Source: Methylotenera sp. (GTDB lineage: Bacteria; Pseudomonadota; Gammaproteobacteria; Burkholderiales; Methylophilaceae). From it: a DNA stretch of 64,000 nucleotides. The notes beneath the pieces were generated by a model. That model was not told the DNA's origin and searched no databases. It saw only the letters and a program-made list of their open reading frames with translations. A program made the position numbers and the translations under genes. Shown one piece after another: positions 19,642 through 29,205 of the stretch. The stretch's first letter is position 1. The number at the start of each line of letters is the position of its first letter. The stretch covers positions 1 to 64,000 of the forward strand of contig SXLB01000073.1 in NCBI GenBank assembly GCA_005777825.1, in the 5' to 3' direction.

Positions 19642-20835
19642 ATGACTATAAATAAATTTCACCCACAAACCTTGTCAGTTAGAGCGGGTAGCGAAATGAC
19701 CGCTTACGGCGAGAATTCCGAAGCCTTGTTTCTGAATTCCAGTTTTCGTTTTGACAGTGCTGCGCAAGCGGCAGCAAGATTTGGCGGCAGCGAGCCGGGT
19801 AATATTTATTCGCGCTTTACCAATCCTACCGTCACCGTGTTTCAAAATAAACTGGCGGCCCTGGAGGGAGCGGAACAATGCGTGGCGACGTCCAGCGGCA
19901 TGTCGGCGATACTGGCTTGCGTCATGGGCTTATGCAGTGCGGGCGATCACATTGTGGCCTCACGCAGCATATTTGGCACCAGCGTGCAGCTGTTTAGCAA
20001 TATATTGGCGCGCTGGGGTTTGCAAGTCAGCTTTGTTTCCCTGACCGATTTGGCTGAATGGCAATCTGCGGTCACTGACCATACCAAATTGTTTTTTGTG
20101 GAAACGCCATCCAATCCGCTGACCGAAGTATGCGACATCGCTGCCTTGGCTGACATCGCACACAAGGCGGGCGCTCACTTGGTGGTGGACAATTGTTTTT
20201 GCACGCCTGCCATACAGCGGCCTTTGGCATTGGGCGCAGACATCATTATTCATTCCGCGACCAAATACATAGACGGCCAAGGTCGTTGCTTGGGCGGAGC
20301 CGTGCTTGGTTCTAAGGCACTAATGGAGCCGGTTTATGGCTTTCTAAGAACCGCTGGCGTCACCATGAGTGCGTTTAATGCCTGGGTGTTTTTGAAGGGC
20401 TTGGAGACCTTGTACGTGCGCATGGACGCGCATGCACGTAACGCCTTGGCTTTGGCTACATGGCTGGAACAGCAGCCTGGTGTGGCGCGCGTCTATTACC
20501 CTGGCTTAAGCTCGCATCCGCAGCATGCGCTGGCGTTGCGTCAGCAAAGCAGTGGTGGTGGTATCGTTAGCTTTGAGGTGCGGGCTAAAGCTGGGCAAAC
20601 GCCACAGCAAGCAGCCTGGGCTTTGATTGATGCGACCAAGCTCATATCCATTACAGCCAATTTGGGTGATGCTAAGTCCACCATTACCCATCCGGCTACC
20701 ACCACCCATAGTCGTGTGACAGCCGAAGCACGAGCAGCAGCAGGTGTAGTGGATGGCTTGGTGAGAATTGCCGTTGGCCTTGAGCATATCGACGACTTAA
20801 AATCCGACTTATCCATGCTCACGGCTCTTGCCTAG
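19642..20835 (+). CDS. metZ: O-succinylhomoserine sulfhydrylase
   Basis: A PLP-dependent Cys/Met-metabolism enzyme of 397 residues. SATKYIDGQGRCLGGAVLG holds the PLP lysine; the N-terminus TLSVRAGSEMTAYGENSEALFLNSSFRF and the SRFTNPTVTVFQNKLAALEG motif match MetZ, which makes homocysteine directly from O-succinylhomoserine and sulfide. MetZ follows purF in many betaproteobacteria. The leader carries a possible attenuator (separate entry). A related O-acetylhomoserine enzyme is possible but less likely. Confidence 0.9.
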   Translation: MTINKFHPQTLSVRAGSEMTAYGENSEALFLNSSFRFDSAAQAAARFGGSEPGNIYSRFTNPTVTVFQNKLAALEGAEQCVATSSGMSAILACVMGLCSAGDHIVASRSIFGTSVQLFSNILARWGLQVSFVSLTDLAEWQSAVTDHTKLFFVETPSNPLTEVCDIAALADIAHKAGAHLVVDNCFCTPAIQRPLALGADIIIHSATKYIDGQGRCLGGAVLGSKALMEPVYGFLRTAGVTMSAFNAWVFLKGLETLYVRMDAHARNALALATWLEQQPGVARVYYPGLSSHPQHALALRQQSSGGGIVSFEVRAKAGQTPQQAAWALIDATKLISITANLGDAKSTITHPATTTHSRVTAEARAAAGVVDGLVRIAVGLEHIDDLKSDLSMLTALA

Positions 20836-20842
20836 ACGGCTT

Positions 20843-20904
20843 AATTAGTAGGGCTGTGCAGCGATATTCAAGGCTGTTTTAAATCGCTGCTGGCCCTACT
20901 AATT
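20843..20904. repeat. 62-bp nested inverted repeat between metZ and gyrA
   Basis: Outer arms AATTAGTAGGGC and GCCCTACTAATT pair perfectly over 12 bp; inner arms GCAGCGAT and ATCGCTGC pair over 8 bp. The arms flank a 17-base loop. There is no T-run on either strand, so it is not an ordinary intrinsic terminator. Confidence 0.85.
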
Positions 20905-20917
20905 TGCCGCCATTCCA

Positions 20918-20926
20918 TGCTAAAAT
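20918..20926 (+). promoter_or_regulatory. Possible extended -10 promoter of gyrA
   Basis: TGCTAAAAT matches an extended -10 element about 37 bases before the gyrA ATG. I see no good -35 at the expected distance. Confidence 0.35.
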
Positions 20927-20962
20927 TGCACTACACAAAAACAACTAAAAGTCAGTTTAACC

Positions 20963-23533
20963 ATGGATCAATTCGCTAAAGAAACCCTGCCAATTAGTTT
21001 AGAAGACGAGATGCGCAGATCGTATCTGGATTACGCCATGAGCGTGATCGTCGGTCGCGCCTTGCCGGATGTGAGGGACGGCTTAAAGCCAGTGCACAGA
21101 CGCGTACTCTACGCCATGCACGAGCTTAGCAATGACTACAATAAACCGTATAAAAAATCCGCGCGTATTGTTGGTGATGTAATTGGTAAATACCACCCAC
21201 ATGGCGACACGGCGGTGTACGACACCATCGTTCGGATGGCGCAAGATTTTAGCTTGCGTTACATGCTGGTTGATGGTCAAGGTAACTTTGGTTCTGTGGA
21301 TGGCGACAACGCGGCGGCCATGCGTTACACGGAAATCCGCATGGCTAAAATTGCCCACGAGTTATTGGCGGACATAGACAAAGAAACCGTCGATTTTGGC
21401 CCTAACTACGACGGCAGCGAGAACGAACCGCTGATCATGCCGGCTCGTATCCCGAATTTGCTTATCAATGGTAGCTCCGGTATTGCCGTGGGTATGGCAA
21501 CCAATAGTCCGCCGCACAATCTGAACGAGGTGTTGGATGCCTGCGTCGCCTTACTTAAAGACCCGGAAATGGGTGTGGAAGAGCTGATTGAATTGGTGCC
21601 TGCGCCTGACTTCCCAACGGCCGGTATTATTTACGGCACCGTGGGCGTGAAAGAGGGTTACCGCACCGGTCGTGGTCGCGTCGTGATGCGTGGTCGTACC
21701 CACGTTGAAGATTTGGAGCGCGGTGGCCGTCAGGCATTGATAGTCGATGAATTACCGTATCAGGTTAACAAGAAAACCTTTGTTGAGAAAATTGCCGAAT
21801 TAGTCAACGAGAAAAAGATAGAAGGCATTTCAGATTTACGCGACGAATCCGACAAATCGGGTATGCGTGTTGTCATCGAATTAAAACGCGGTGAAATAGC
21901 CGAGGTGGTGCTGAACAACCTGTATAAACAAACGCAATTGCAAGACACCTTCGGTATGAACATGGTGGCCTTGCTAGATGGTCAGCCTAGGTTGCTCAAC
22001 CTCAAGCAAATGCTAGAAGCATTCTTGCGCCACCGTCGTGAAGTCATTACCCGTCGCACCGTTTTTGAACTGAAAAAAGCCCGTGCTCGCGGTCACTTGC
22101 TAGAAGGCTTGGCCGTGGCATTGGCTAACGTGGACGAGATGATCGCTCTTATTAAAGCGGCACCTACGCCACCGGAAGCGAAAGTTGCCTTGATGGCCAA
22201 AGCGTGGAAATCACCGGTAGTGGAAGAAATGCTACAGCGCGCAGCCATGGAGGCCTCACGCCCTGAAGGTTTAAGCATAGACTTTGGTTTAACGCCTAAA
22301 GGTTACAAATTAAGCGACGTGCAAGCGCAAGAAATTCTACAAATGCGCTTACAGCGCTTAACCGGCCTAGAGCAAGACAAAGTGGTCAGTGAGTACAAAG
22401 AAGTGATGGACATCATCGCTGACTTGTTGGATATATTGGCCACGCCAGCACGCGTGACCACCATCATAGGTGACGAGTTAACTGAAATTAGAAAACAATT
22501 CGGTGACAAGCGCCGCAGTGAAATTATTGCCAATGCCCAAGATTTATCACTAGAGGATTTAATCACGCCGCAAGACGTGGTGGTGACCTTGTCGCATACC
22601 GGTTACGTGAAGTCCCAACCTTTGGACGAGTACCGTGCTCAACGTCGTGGCGGACGTGGTAAGCAAGCCGCCCCGACTAAAGAAGACGATTTCATCGACA
22701 AGATGTTTGTCGCCAATACCCACGATTACATTTTGTGCTTCAGTAGCCGTGGTCGTGTTTATTGGTTGAAAGTATATGAAGTGCCACAAGGCAGTCGCAC
22801 CGGTCGCGGCAAGCCTATTGTTAATCTGTTCCCCTTGGAAGAGGGCGAAAAAATTAACGCCATCTTGTCCGTCAAAGAGTTTGATGAAACCCGTTATATT
22901 TTCATGGCCACGGCACTGGGTACGGTTAAGAAAACCGCTTTAATTGAATTCGCTAATCCACGCAAATCCGGCATCATCGCCATCAATCTAGACGAAGGTG
23001 ACTACTTGATAGGCGCAGAAGTGACCAATGGGGCTAACGACATCGTCTTGGTTTCCAATGGCGGCAAGGCGGTCTGGTTTGATGAAGAGGCGGTCAGACA
23101 AATGGGCCGTGCTACCCGCGGTGTACGCGGCATGAAATTGGCTGCAGGTCAGCAAGTGTTGTCTTTGTTGATAGCGGACGACGACAAGCAAACGGTGTTG
23201 GTGGCCACGGAAAATGGCTACGGTAAACGCACACAATTGGCTGACTTCCGCCATTCAGGTCGCGGTACGCAAGGTGTTAAAGCGATTGCCATCAGTGAGC
23301 GAAATGGCTTGGTGGTGGCCGCTAAATTGGTCAACGACGAAGATGAAATCATGTTGATCACTACCGGTGGCGTCTTGATTCGCACGCGTGTAAAAGAAAT
23401 TCGTGAATTAGGTCGCGCCACCCAAGGCGTGACACTGATCAACCTAGGCGAAGGTGAAAAATTATCCGGCTTGGAAAAAATTGTTGAGACGGATGACGCT
23501 GATGCTGAATCAGGCGATGCCGATCTATTGTAA
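20963..23533 (+). CDS. gyrA: DNA gyrase subunit A
   Basis: GyrA is the breakage-reunion subunit of the topoisomerase that introduces negative supercoils. The catalytic tyrosine lies in [19 protein letters not shown], and the C-terminal beta-pinwheel begins with the GyrA box QRRGGRGKQ needed for DNA wrapping. The quinolone region reads [14 protein letters not shown]; Thr stands where E. coli has Ser83, a natural state in several bacteria, so no resistance claim is made. It has 856 residues. serC follows after ten bases. Confidence 0.98.
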   Translation: MDQFAKETLPISLEDEMRRSYLDYAMSVIVGRALPDVRDGLKPVHRRVLYAMHELSNDYNKPYKKSARIVGDVIGKYHPHGDTAVYDTIVRMAQDFSLRYMLVDGQGNFGSVDGDNAAAMRYTEIRMAKIAHELLADIDKETVDFGPNYDGSENEPLIMPARIPNLLINGSSGIAVGMATNSPPHNLNEVLDACVALLKDPEMGVEELIELVPAPDFPTAGIIYGTVGVKEGYRTGRGRVVMRGRTHVEDLERGGRQALIVDELPYQVNKKTFVEKIAELVNEKKIEGISDLRDESDKSGMRVVIELKRGEIAEVVLNNLYKQTQLQDTFGMNMVALLDGQPRLLNLKQMLEAFLRHRREVITRRTVFELKKARARGHLLEGLAVALANVDEMIALIKAAPTPPEAKVALMAKAWKSPVVEEMLQRAAMEASRPEGLSIDFGLTPKGYKLSDVQAQEILQMRLQRLTGLEQDKVVSEYKEVMDIIADLLDILATPARVTTIIGDELTEIRKQFGDKRRSEIIANAQDLSLEDLITPQDVVVTLSHTGYVKSQPLDEYRAQRRGGRGKQAAPTKEDDFIDKMFVANTHDYILCFSSRGRVYWLKVYEVPQGSRTGRGKPIVNLFPLEEGEKINAILSVKEFDETRYIFMATALGTVKKTALIEFANPRKSGIIAINLDEGDYLIGAEVTNGANDIVLVSNGGKAVWFDEEAVRQMGRATRGVRGMKLAAGQQVLSLLIADDDKQTVLVATENGYGKRTQLADFRHSGRGTQGVKAIAISERNGLVVAAKLVNDEDEIMLITTGGVLIRTRVKEIRELGRATQGVTLINLGEGEKLSGLEKIVETDDADAESGDADLL

Positions 23534-23543
23534 AGCCTAGCGC

Positions 23544-24620
23544 ATGACGGGTATTTTCAATTTCTCCGCTGGACCGGCCGTCTTACCTAAACCGGTGTTG
23601 GCGCGTGCGCAAGCTGAAATGCTGGACTGGCATGGCTCGGGCATGAGTGTGATGGAGATGTCGCATCGCGGCAAAGAATTCACTGGCATATTGGCTAAAA
23701 CCGAAGCCGATTTACGTCGTTTATTGGCCATAGGCGATCAGTATAAAGTCTTGTTTTTGCAAGGCGGTGCCATCGCAGAAAATGCCATGATTCCATTAAA
23801 CTTGCTAGCAGGCCGCTCAGCCGATTACGCCATCACTGGGGGCTGGAGTAAGCGCAGCGTGGAAGACGCTAAGGCTTATGGCAAAATTAATGTGGTGGCC
23901 AGCAGCGAGTCCGATCAATATCAGCAAGTGCCGGATTTTGCCAGCTGGCAGTTGAATAAAGATGCCGCCTATTTGCATATCTGCACAAACGAAACCATGA
24001 GTGGTGTTGAGTTCCTTGATTTGCCCAATACCCATGGCGTGCCGATTGTGGCCGACATGTCCTCACACATCTTGTCCAGGCAAATTGATGTGAGCCAATA
24101 CGGGGTCATATACGGCGGCGCGCAAAAAAACATAGGCCCAGCCGGTTTGTGTTTGGTGATTGTGCATGAAGATTTGCTAGGCAAGGCCTCGTCCATGACG
24201 CCGGCGGTATTTAATTGGCAGTTGCAGGCGGAAAATCAATCCATGATTAACACGCCACCAAGTTATGGCATCTACATCGCTGGCTTGGTGTTTGAGTGGT
24301 TGTTGGAGCAAGGTGGGGTAGCCGCCATAGAAAAAGTGAACGTAGCCAAAGCCAAGCTTTTATACGACTGCATAGACGCCAGCGATTTTTACGTTAATCG
24401 GGTGGCGCTGGCAAATCGTTCGCGCATGAACATTCCTTTTTACTTGCAAGACGAAGGCCTTAACGCTGCTTTTCTTCAGGGAGCGGAGGCGCGTGGTTTG
24501 TTGCAATTAAAAGGCCACCGTGCCGTAGGTGGCATGCGCGCCTCTATCTACAACGCCATGCCCATTGAAGGCGTGCAGGCCTTGGTGGCCTACATGCAAG
24601 ATTTTGAGCGTTCTCACTAA
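23544..24620 (+). CDS. serC: Phosphoserine aminotransferase
   Basis: SerC makes 3-phosphoserine from phosphohydroxypyruvate and also acts in the pyridoxal phosphate pathway. FNFSAGPAVLPKPVL, ADMSSHILSR and YGGAQKNIGPAG (with the PLP lysine) are family motifs. It has 358 residues. It begins ten bases after gyrA and leads into pheA and hisC, an order typical of betaproteobacteria. Confidence 0.97.
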   Translation: MTGIFNFSAGPAVLPKPVLARAQAEMLDWHGSGMSVMEMSHRGKEFTGILAKTEADLRRLLAIGDQYKVLFLQGGAIAENAMIPLNLLAGRSADYAITGGWSKRSVEDAKAYGKINVVASSESDQYQQVPDFASWQLNKDAAYLHICTNETMSGVEFLDLPNTHGVPIVADMSSHILSRQIDVSQYGVIYGGAQKNIGPAGLCLVIVHEDLLGKASSMTPAVFNWQLQAENQSMINTPPSYGIYIAGLVFEWLLEQGGVAAIEKVNVAKAKLLYDCIDASDFYVNRVALANRSRMNIPFYLQDEGLNAAFLQGAEARGLLQLKGHRAVGGMRASIYNAMPIEGVQALVAYMQDFERSH

Positions 24621-24632
24621 GGTGATGCAGAC

Positions 24633-25715
24633 ATGACAGCGCAATTAAAACAACACCGTGATCAGATCGATGCCATAGACGAGCAAGTGCTCAAGTTGGT
24701 GAATGAGCGTGCGCAACTGGCTAGGCAAATTGGCGCCTTAAAAGACGACGGCGTGATATATCGCCCTGAGCGTGAGGCGCAAGTATTACGCCGTTTGCAA
24801 GCCAACAACACCGGTCCTCTTTCTAACGAAGCCGTTAGCAATATCTTTCGTGCGGTGATGTCCAATTGCCGTGCCTTGGAAAAAGAATTGTCCATCGCAT
24901 TTTTAGGGCCATTAGGCACCTACAGCGAAGAGGCCGCGCTTAAGCAATTTGGCTTGGGAAAAATGGCCGTTGTTTGCGCTAGTATCGATGAGGTGTTTCG
25001 CAGTGTGGAAGCCGCCCAAGTCGATTACGGTGTGGTGCCAGTGGAAAATTCCACCGAGGGAGCCATAGGCTTAACCTTGGATTTGTTGTTGGCCAGTTCG
25101 CTCAAAATTTGCGGGGAAGTTACCTTGCCTATCCATCATTGCTTGTTGTCCAAGCAAACCGATATCAGCCAAATTTCCCATGTGTTCTCGCACACACAAT
25201 CCTTGGCGCAGTGCCACGAGTGGCTAAGCAAGCATTTGCCAAAAGCAGAACGTGAAGCCGTGACCAGTAATGCCAGGGCGGCGCAAATGATACACGATCT
25301 GGTTTCCACAGACGGGACCTTTGCTGCAGCGATTGCCAGCAAACGTGCGGCCGATTTATTTGGTTTGAACGTGTTGGCGGAAAACATAGAAGACGACGCG
25401 AAGAATACCACGCGCTTTTTGGTGCTAGGTACGCACGATGTGGCGCCATCGGGCCACGACAAAACCTCGCTGGTCATGACTTCTAAAAATACCCCGGGCG
25501 CCATGGTGCAGTTGCTAGAGCCACTGGCTAGACATGGCGTGAGCATGACTAAATTCGAGTCGCGGCCATCCAAGCAAGGCTTATGGGATTACGTGTTCTT
25601 TGTTGACGTCGACGGCCATCAACATGACGCTAAAGTTAAAGCTGCTTTGGCAGAATGCGCGCAGCGAGCGTCCTTTCTAAAAGTGTTGGGTTCGTATCCA
25701 GCGGCTATTATTTAA
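24633..25715 (+). CDS. pheA: Chorismate mutase / prephenate dehydratase (P-protein)
   Basis: A bifunctional enzyme of phenylalanine synthesis. An AroQ-type chorismate mutase domain (about 1-85, with LKQHRDQIDAIDEQVLKLVNERAQLARQIG) is fused to prephenate dehydratase (about 90-270, with FLGPLGTYSEEAAL and the NTTRFLVLG motif) and an ACT regulatory domain (about 280-355, including PGAMVQLLEPLARHGVSMTKFESRPSK) that usually senses phenylalanine. It has 360 residues. Confidence 0.96.
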   Translation: MTAQLKQHRDQIDAIDEQVLKLVNERAQLARQIGALKDDGVIYRPEREAQVLRRLQANNTGPLSNEAVSNIFRAVMSNCRALEKELSIAFLGPLGTYSEEAALKQFGLGKMAVVCASIDEVFRSVEAAQVDYGVVPVENSTEGAIGLTLDLLLASSLKICGEVTLPIHHCLLSKQTDISQISHVFSHTQSLAQCHEWLSKHLPKAEREAVTSNARAAQMIHDLVSTDGTFAAAIASKRAADLFGLNVLAENIEDDAKNTTRFLVLGTHDVAPSGHDKTSLVMTSKNTPGAMVQLLEPLARHGVSMTKFESRPSKQGLWDYVFFVDVDGHQHDAKVKAALAECAQRASFLKVLGSYPAAII

Positions 25716-25755
25716 TGCGCATGCCCATCGCATTAGTGCTCAAGGTTAACCCTGT

Positions 25756-26871
25756 ATGAATTCAGCCCAATCTGCTTTATCCCATTTAGCACCGGAGTAC
25801 ATCCGTGCGATTGCGCCTTATCAAGGCGGCAAACCCATTAGTGAATTGGCCAGGGAAATGGGTTTGCAGGAAGCTGACATCGTTAAATTGGCATCCAACG
25901 AAAATCCCTTAGGCATTAGCCCTAAGGCGGAGAGTGCCATACAAGAAGCCTTGCTAGACATCGCACGTTACCCCGATGGCAATGCCTTTGCGCTGCGCAC
26001 CGTGGTGGCGGGAAAATTTCAGCTTGCACCCGAACAAATTGTCTTTGGTAATGGCTCGAACGACATTTTAGAGCTGGCGGCCCGTGCTTTTTTAAGCAGC
26101 GAGTCGGAAGTGATTTATGCGCAACACGCCTTTGCCGTTTACCCTTTGGTGACGCAAGCAATGGGGGCAAGGGGTGTGGAAGTGCCGGCAACGAACTATG
26201 CACACGATTTGCCGGCTATGTTGGCGGCCATTTCGCCTAAGACCCGGCTGATCTTTATCGCCAATCCAAACAACCCAACCGGTACCTTGCTTGCCAAAGA
26301 AGCCTTGTTAACATTCATGCGGCAGGTGCCTAAGCACGTACTGGTGGTGTTAGATGAAGCCTATGACGAGTATTTGTCGGATCAAGATAAATCGCTGGCC
26401 TTTAGCTGGTTGGCTGACTTTGATAATTTGATCGTATCCCGTTCCTTTTCTAAGGCCTACGGTTTGGCGGGCTTGCGTATCGGTTTTGGCGCATGCCATC
26501 CTAGCGTGGCGGACATGATGAACCGTGTGCGTCAGCCCTTTAACGTCAACAGCGTGGCTCAAGCAGCGGCCATCGCTTCCTTGCAAGACGATGATTTTGT
26601 TGCCCGTTCTTATGCACTCAATCAAGCGGGTATGTTGCAAATCACCCAAGGCCTATCCCAACTTGGACTCAGCTTCATTCCGTCCTACGCTAATTTTGTC
26701 AGTTTTGCCGTTAACGAGGCAGCGAAAGTCAATCAGGCTTTGTTGCAAAATGGCGTTATCGTTAGACCTATTGCCAATTACGGTATGCCGAATTACCTAC
26801 GTGTCAGCATAGGCTTATTCAGTGAAAATGCGCGCTTTCTAAGCGTGTTAGCGCAAATATTAAAAAAGTAA
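25756..26871 (+). CDS. hisC: Histidinol-phosphate aminotransferase
   Basis: A fold-type I PLP aminotransferase of 371 residues: KLASNENPLG near the N-terminus, FIANPNNPTGT, VVLDEAYDEY, and the PLP lysine in SRSFSKAYGLAGLRIG. It resembles the HisC2 form. Its place between pheA and a DAHP synthase gene suggests that it may also transaminate aromatic keto acids, as some HisC2 proteins do; that is inference from context. Confidence 0.92.
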   Translation: MNSAQSALSHLAPEYIRAIAPYQGGKPISELAREMGLQEADIVKLASNENPLGISPKAESAIQEALLDIARYPDGNAFALRTVVAGKFQLAPEQIVFGNGSNDILELAARAFLSSESEVIYAQHAFAVYPLVTQAMGARGVEVPATNYAHDLPAMLAAISPKTRLIFIANPNNPTGTLLAKEALLTFMRQVPKHVLVVLDEAYDEYLSDQDKSLAFSWLADFDNLIVSRSFSKAYGLAGLRIGFGACHPSVADMMNRVRQPFNVNSVAQAAAIASLQDDDFVARSYALNQAGMLQITQGLSQLGLSFIPSYANFVSFAVNEAAKVNQALLQNGVIVRPIANYGMPNYLRVSIGLFSENARFLSVLAQILKK

Positions 26872-26878
26872 TCAATAA

Positions 26879-27949
26879 ATGAGCCATTACCAAAAACTTG
26901 CTACCGATGACGTACGCATACGCGAAGTAAAAAAACTAATCACGCCTTTGGCTTTGCTAGACAAGCTTAAGGAGAGCGCCAGTTCCACCAAAAATATCTT
27001 GGCGACGCGTAAGCAAATACATCAGATTCTGCATCAAGAAGACGATAGATTGCTGGTAGTGGTTGGCCCATGCTCGATACACGATAGCCAAGCCGGATTG
27101 GATTATGCCCGTCGATTGATGAACGTGCGCAATGCCTTAGCCCAAGACTTGTTAATCGTGATGCGCGTTTACTTTTAAAAACCAAGAACCACCGTCGGTT
27201 GGAAAGGTTTGATTAACGACCCGCATTTGGACGGCAGCTATCAGATTAATGAAGGCTTAGAGATTGCGCGTAAATTCTTGTTGGATGTCAATGAGTTAGG
27301 CATGCCAGCAGGGGCCGAATTTTTGGACATGATCACGCCACAATACACCGCCGATTTGGTCAGCTGGGGCGCGATAGGGGCTCGTACCACGGAGTCGCAG
27401 GTGCATAGAGAGTTAACTTCCGGCTTATCGTGTCCGGTTGGCTTTAAAAATGGCACGGATAGCGGCGTTAAAGTGGCCATTGATGCGATTAAAACGGCGT
27501 CCAGCCCGCACCATTTTTTGTCGGTGACCAAGGAAGGCCAATCGGCCATATTCTCGACTACCGGTAACGACGATTGCCATGTCATCCTGCGCGGTGGCAA
27601 GAAACCCAACTACGATAAAGACAGCGTCAACGAAGCTTGCGCAAAGCTTAACGATGCCGGTTTAGCGCCGATATTAATGATAGATTGCAGCCACGGCAAC
27701 AGCAGTAAAAATTATTTGTTGCAAAAAGACGTGGCCTTAGACATTGCCGGTCAATTGGCTGCCGGTGACAAGCGCATAGTCGGCGTCATGGTCGAGTCAC
27801 ACCTAGAAGAGGGCAGGCAAGACCACACGCCTGGCTGTCAATTGACTTATGGCCTATCTATCACTGATGCTTGTTTGGGCTGGTCTGACACGGTGGCCTT
27901 GCTAGAAAACCTAGCCGCAGCCGTACGCCAACGACGACTAAAAAAATAA
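26879..27949 (+). pseudogene. aroG: DAHP synthase gene interrupted by an in-frame TAA
   Basis: Together the two ORF-track pieces (26879-27178 and 27209-27949) make a single class I 3-deoxy-D-arabino-heptulosonate-7-phosphate synthase of 356 codons, the entry enzyme of the shikimate pathway. They are in the same frame. Residues before the stop read VVVGPCSIHD...LLIVMRVYF; those after it read KPRTTVGWKGLINDPHLDGSYQINEGL. The usual sequence is VYFEKPRTTVGW, so codon 100 should be GAA but is TAA (27176-27178), a single G-to-T change. The rest is well preserved, including RELTSGLSCPVGFKNGTDG-like and DCSHGNSSKN regions, so the change is recent or a sequencing error. As written it would give a 99-residue fragment. 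Confidence 0.85.
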
Positions 27950-28033
27950 GCGGCATCATGAATTTCATTAGGCTTTAATCAGTAAGTTCGCAGTGTTACG
28001 TACCTGCCTTAAAGCGCATGATTCGTATCGCGT

Positions 28034-28049
28034 TGTGAGCTTAATCACG
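28034..28049 (+). promoter_or_regulatory. CRP-like palindrome upstream of pqqA
   Basis: TGTGA-GCTTAA-TCACG matches the CRP-type consensus TGTGA-N6-TCACA at nine of ten positions. Its centre is about 44 bases before the pqqA ATG. That is too close for a standard class II activator site unless the leader is almost absent, so repression or an unusual promoter is more likely. Confidence 0.45.
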
Positions 28050-28085
28050 GCGATATTTTTAACTAATTAAAAAAGGATCACTATC

Positions 28086-28157
28086 ATGTGGACAACTCCA
28101 GCTGCTACAGAAATGCGTTTTGGCTTTGAAGTAACTATGTACGTAATGAACAAATAA
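28086..28157 (+). CDS. pqqA: PQQ precursor peptide PqqA
   Basis: A 23-residue peptide too short for the ORF track. MWTTPAATEMRFGFEVTMYVMNK carries the conserved glutamate (15) and tyrosine (19) in the E-V-T-M-Y motif, which PqqE and PqqF/G crosslink and cut to form pyrroloquinoline quinone. A strong AAAAAAGG ribosome site precedes the ATG. A terminator after the gene probably makes pqqA mRNA more abundant than pqqB-E, as reported in other methylotrophs. Confidence 0.95.
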   Translation: MWTTPAATEMRFGFEVTMYVMNK

Positions 28158-28173
28158 TTAGTTTATTACTATT

Positions 28174-28206
28174 AAAAAAAGGCTGCCGTTAGACAGCCTT
28201 TTTTTT
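28174..28206 (+). terminator. Intrinsic terminator between pqqA and pqqB
   Basis: AAAAAAAGGCTG-CCGTTAGA-CAGCC followed by eight T. It should stop most transcripts after pqqA, with read-through supplying pqqB-E. Confidence 0.9.
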
Positions 28207-28269
28207 CATGAAAACCTTGCAGGCTAGCTAGCACTGCATGCATACAGTTAACATCGGAACAGCATAATT

Positions 28270-29196
28270 ATGCACATACACGTTTTAGGCGCAGGCGCAG
28301 GTGGCGGTTTTCCACAATGGAATTGCAACTGCTTCAATTGTGACGGGCTACGCAAGGGCACGATCAAAGCCACCAAGCGCACGCAATCCTCTATCTGCGT
28401 GAGCAGTGATGGGATCAACTGGGTGTTGTTTAATGCCTCGCCGGACGTGTTACAGCAAATACAAGACTTTGCACCATTGCAACCTGGCCGTGCGGTCAGG
28501 GATACCGGCATACAAGCCATAATCCTCATTGATGCGCAAATAGACCACACCACTGGTCTATTTATGTTGCGTGAGGGTCAGGTCAAACGCGAAATATATT
28601 GTACCGACATGGTATACGGTGACCTGACATCGGGTAATCAGATATTGAACATATTGGGCCACTATTGCGGCATCAATCATCACCAAGTACCTACAGACGG
28701 TAAAACCAGTTTTACCATTCCTGGTGTACCAAATTTAAAATTCACTTCAGTCGCACTTAAAAGTGCCGCGCCGCCGTATTCCCCTCACCGCAACAACCCT
28801 CAGTCTGGTGACACCATAGGCGTGTTAATAGAGGAAATCAGCACCGGTAAAAAATGTTGGTATTCCCCAGGATTGGCAGAAATCGAACCGCATTTACCGG
28901 CATTGATGGATCAAGCCGATTGCATCATGGTGGACGGAACATTTTGGACCAATACGGAAATGATAGACCTGGGTTTGATGACGAAAACCGCTCGCAGCAT
29001 AGGCCACAATCCGCAATCCGGTGAGGGCGGCATGATGGAAGATTTGGATAAATTTGGTCAGACTAAGAAAGTCCGCAAAGTGTTGATACACATCAATAAC
29101 ACCAACCCAATATTGCGTGAAGATTCTGCTGAGCGGGCAATATTAAGCCAGCACAACATCGAAGTGGCTTTCGATGGCATGGACATCATACTTTAG
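28270..29196 (+). CDS. pqqB: PQQ biosynthesis protein PqqB
   Basis: PqqB is a metallo-beta-lactamase-fold protein proposed to hydroxylate the tyrosine of the PQQ precursor. HVLGAGAGGGFPQWNCNCFNCDGLR, with its metal-binding cysteine pair, and LFNASPDVLQQIQ are diagnostic. ILIDAQIDHTTGLFMLREG replaces the canonical HxHxDH site, as is usual in this family. It has 308 residues. pqqC follows after nine bases. Confidence 0.95.
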   Translation: MHIHVLGAGAGGGFPQWNCNCFNCDGLRKGTIKATKRTQSSICVSSDGINWVLFNASPDVLQQIQDFAPLQPGRAVRDTGIQAIILIDAQIDHTTGLFMLREGQVKREIYCTDMVYGDLTSGNQILNILGHYCGINHHQVPTDGKTSFTIPGVPNLKFTSVALKSAAPPYSPHRNNPQSGDTIGVLIEEISTGKKCWYSPGLAEIEPHLPALMDQADCIMVDGTFWTNTEMIDLGLMTKTARSIGHNPQSGEGGMMEDLDKFGQTKKVRKVLIHINNTNPILREDSAERAILSQHNIEVAFDGMDIIL

Positions 29197-29205
29197 GAGC
29201 GAACA

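Noticed and set aside
21190-21260. Thr at the Ser83-equivalent position of GyrA as a resistance mutation
   Set aside because: Thr is the natural residue here in several susceptible bacteria; sequence alone supports no resistance claim.
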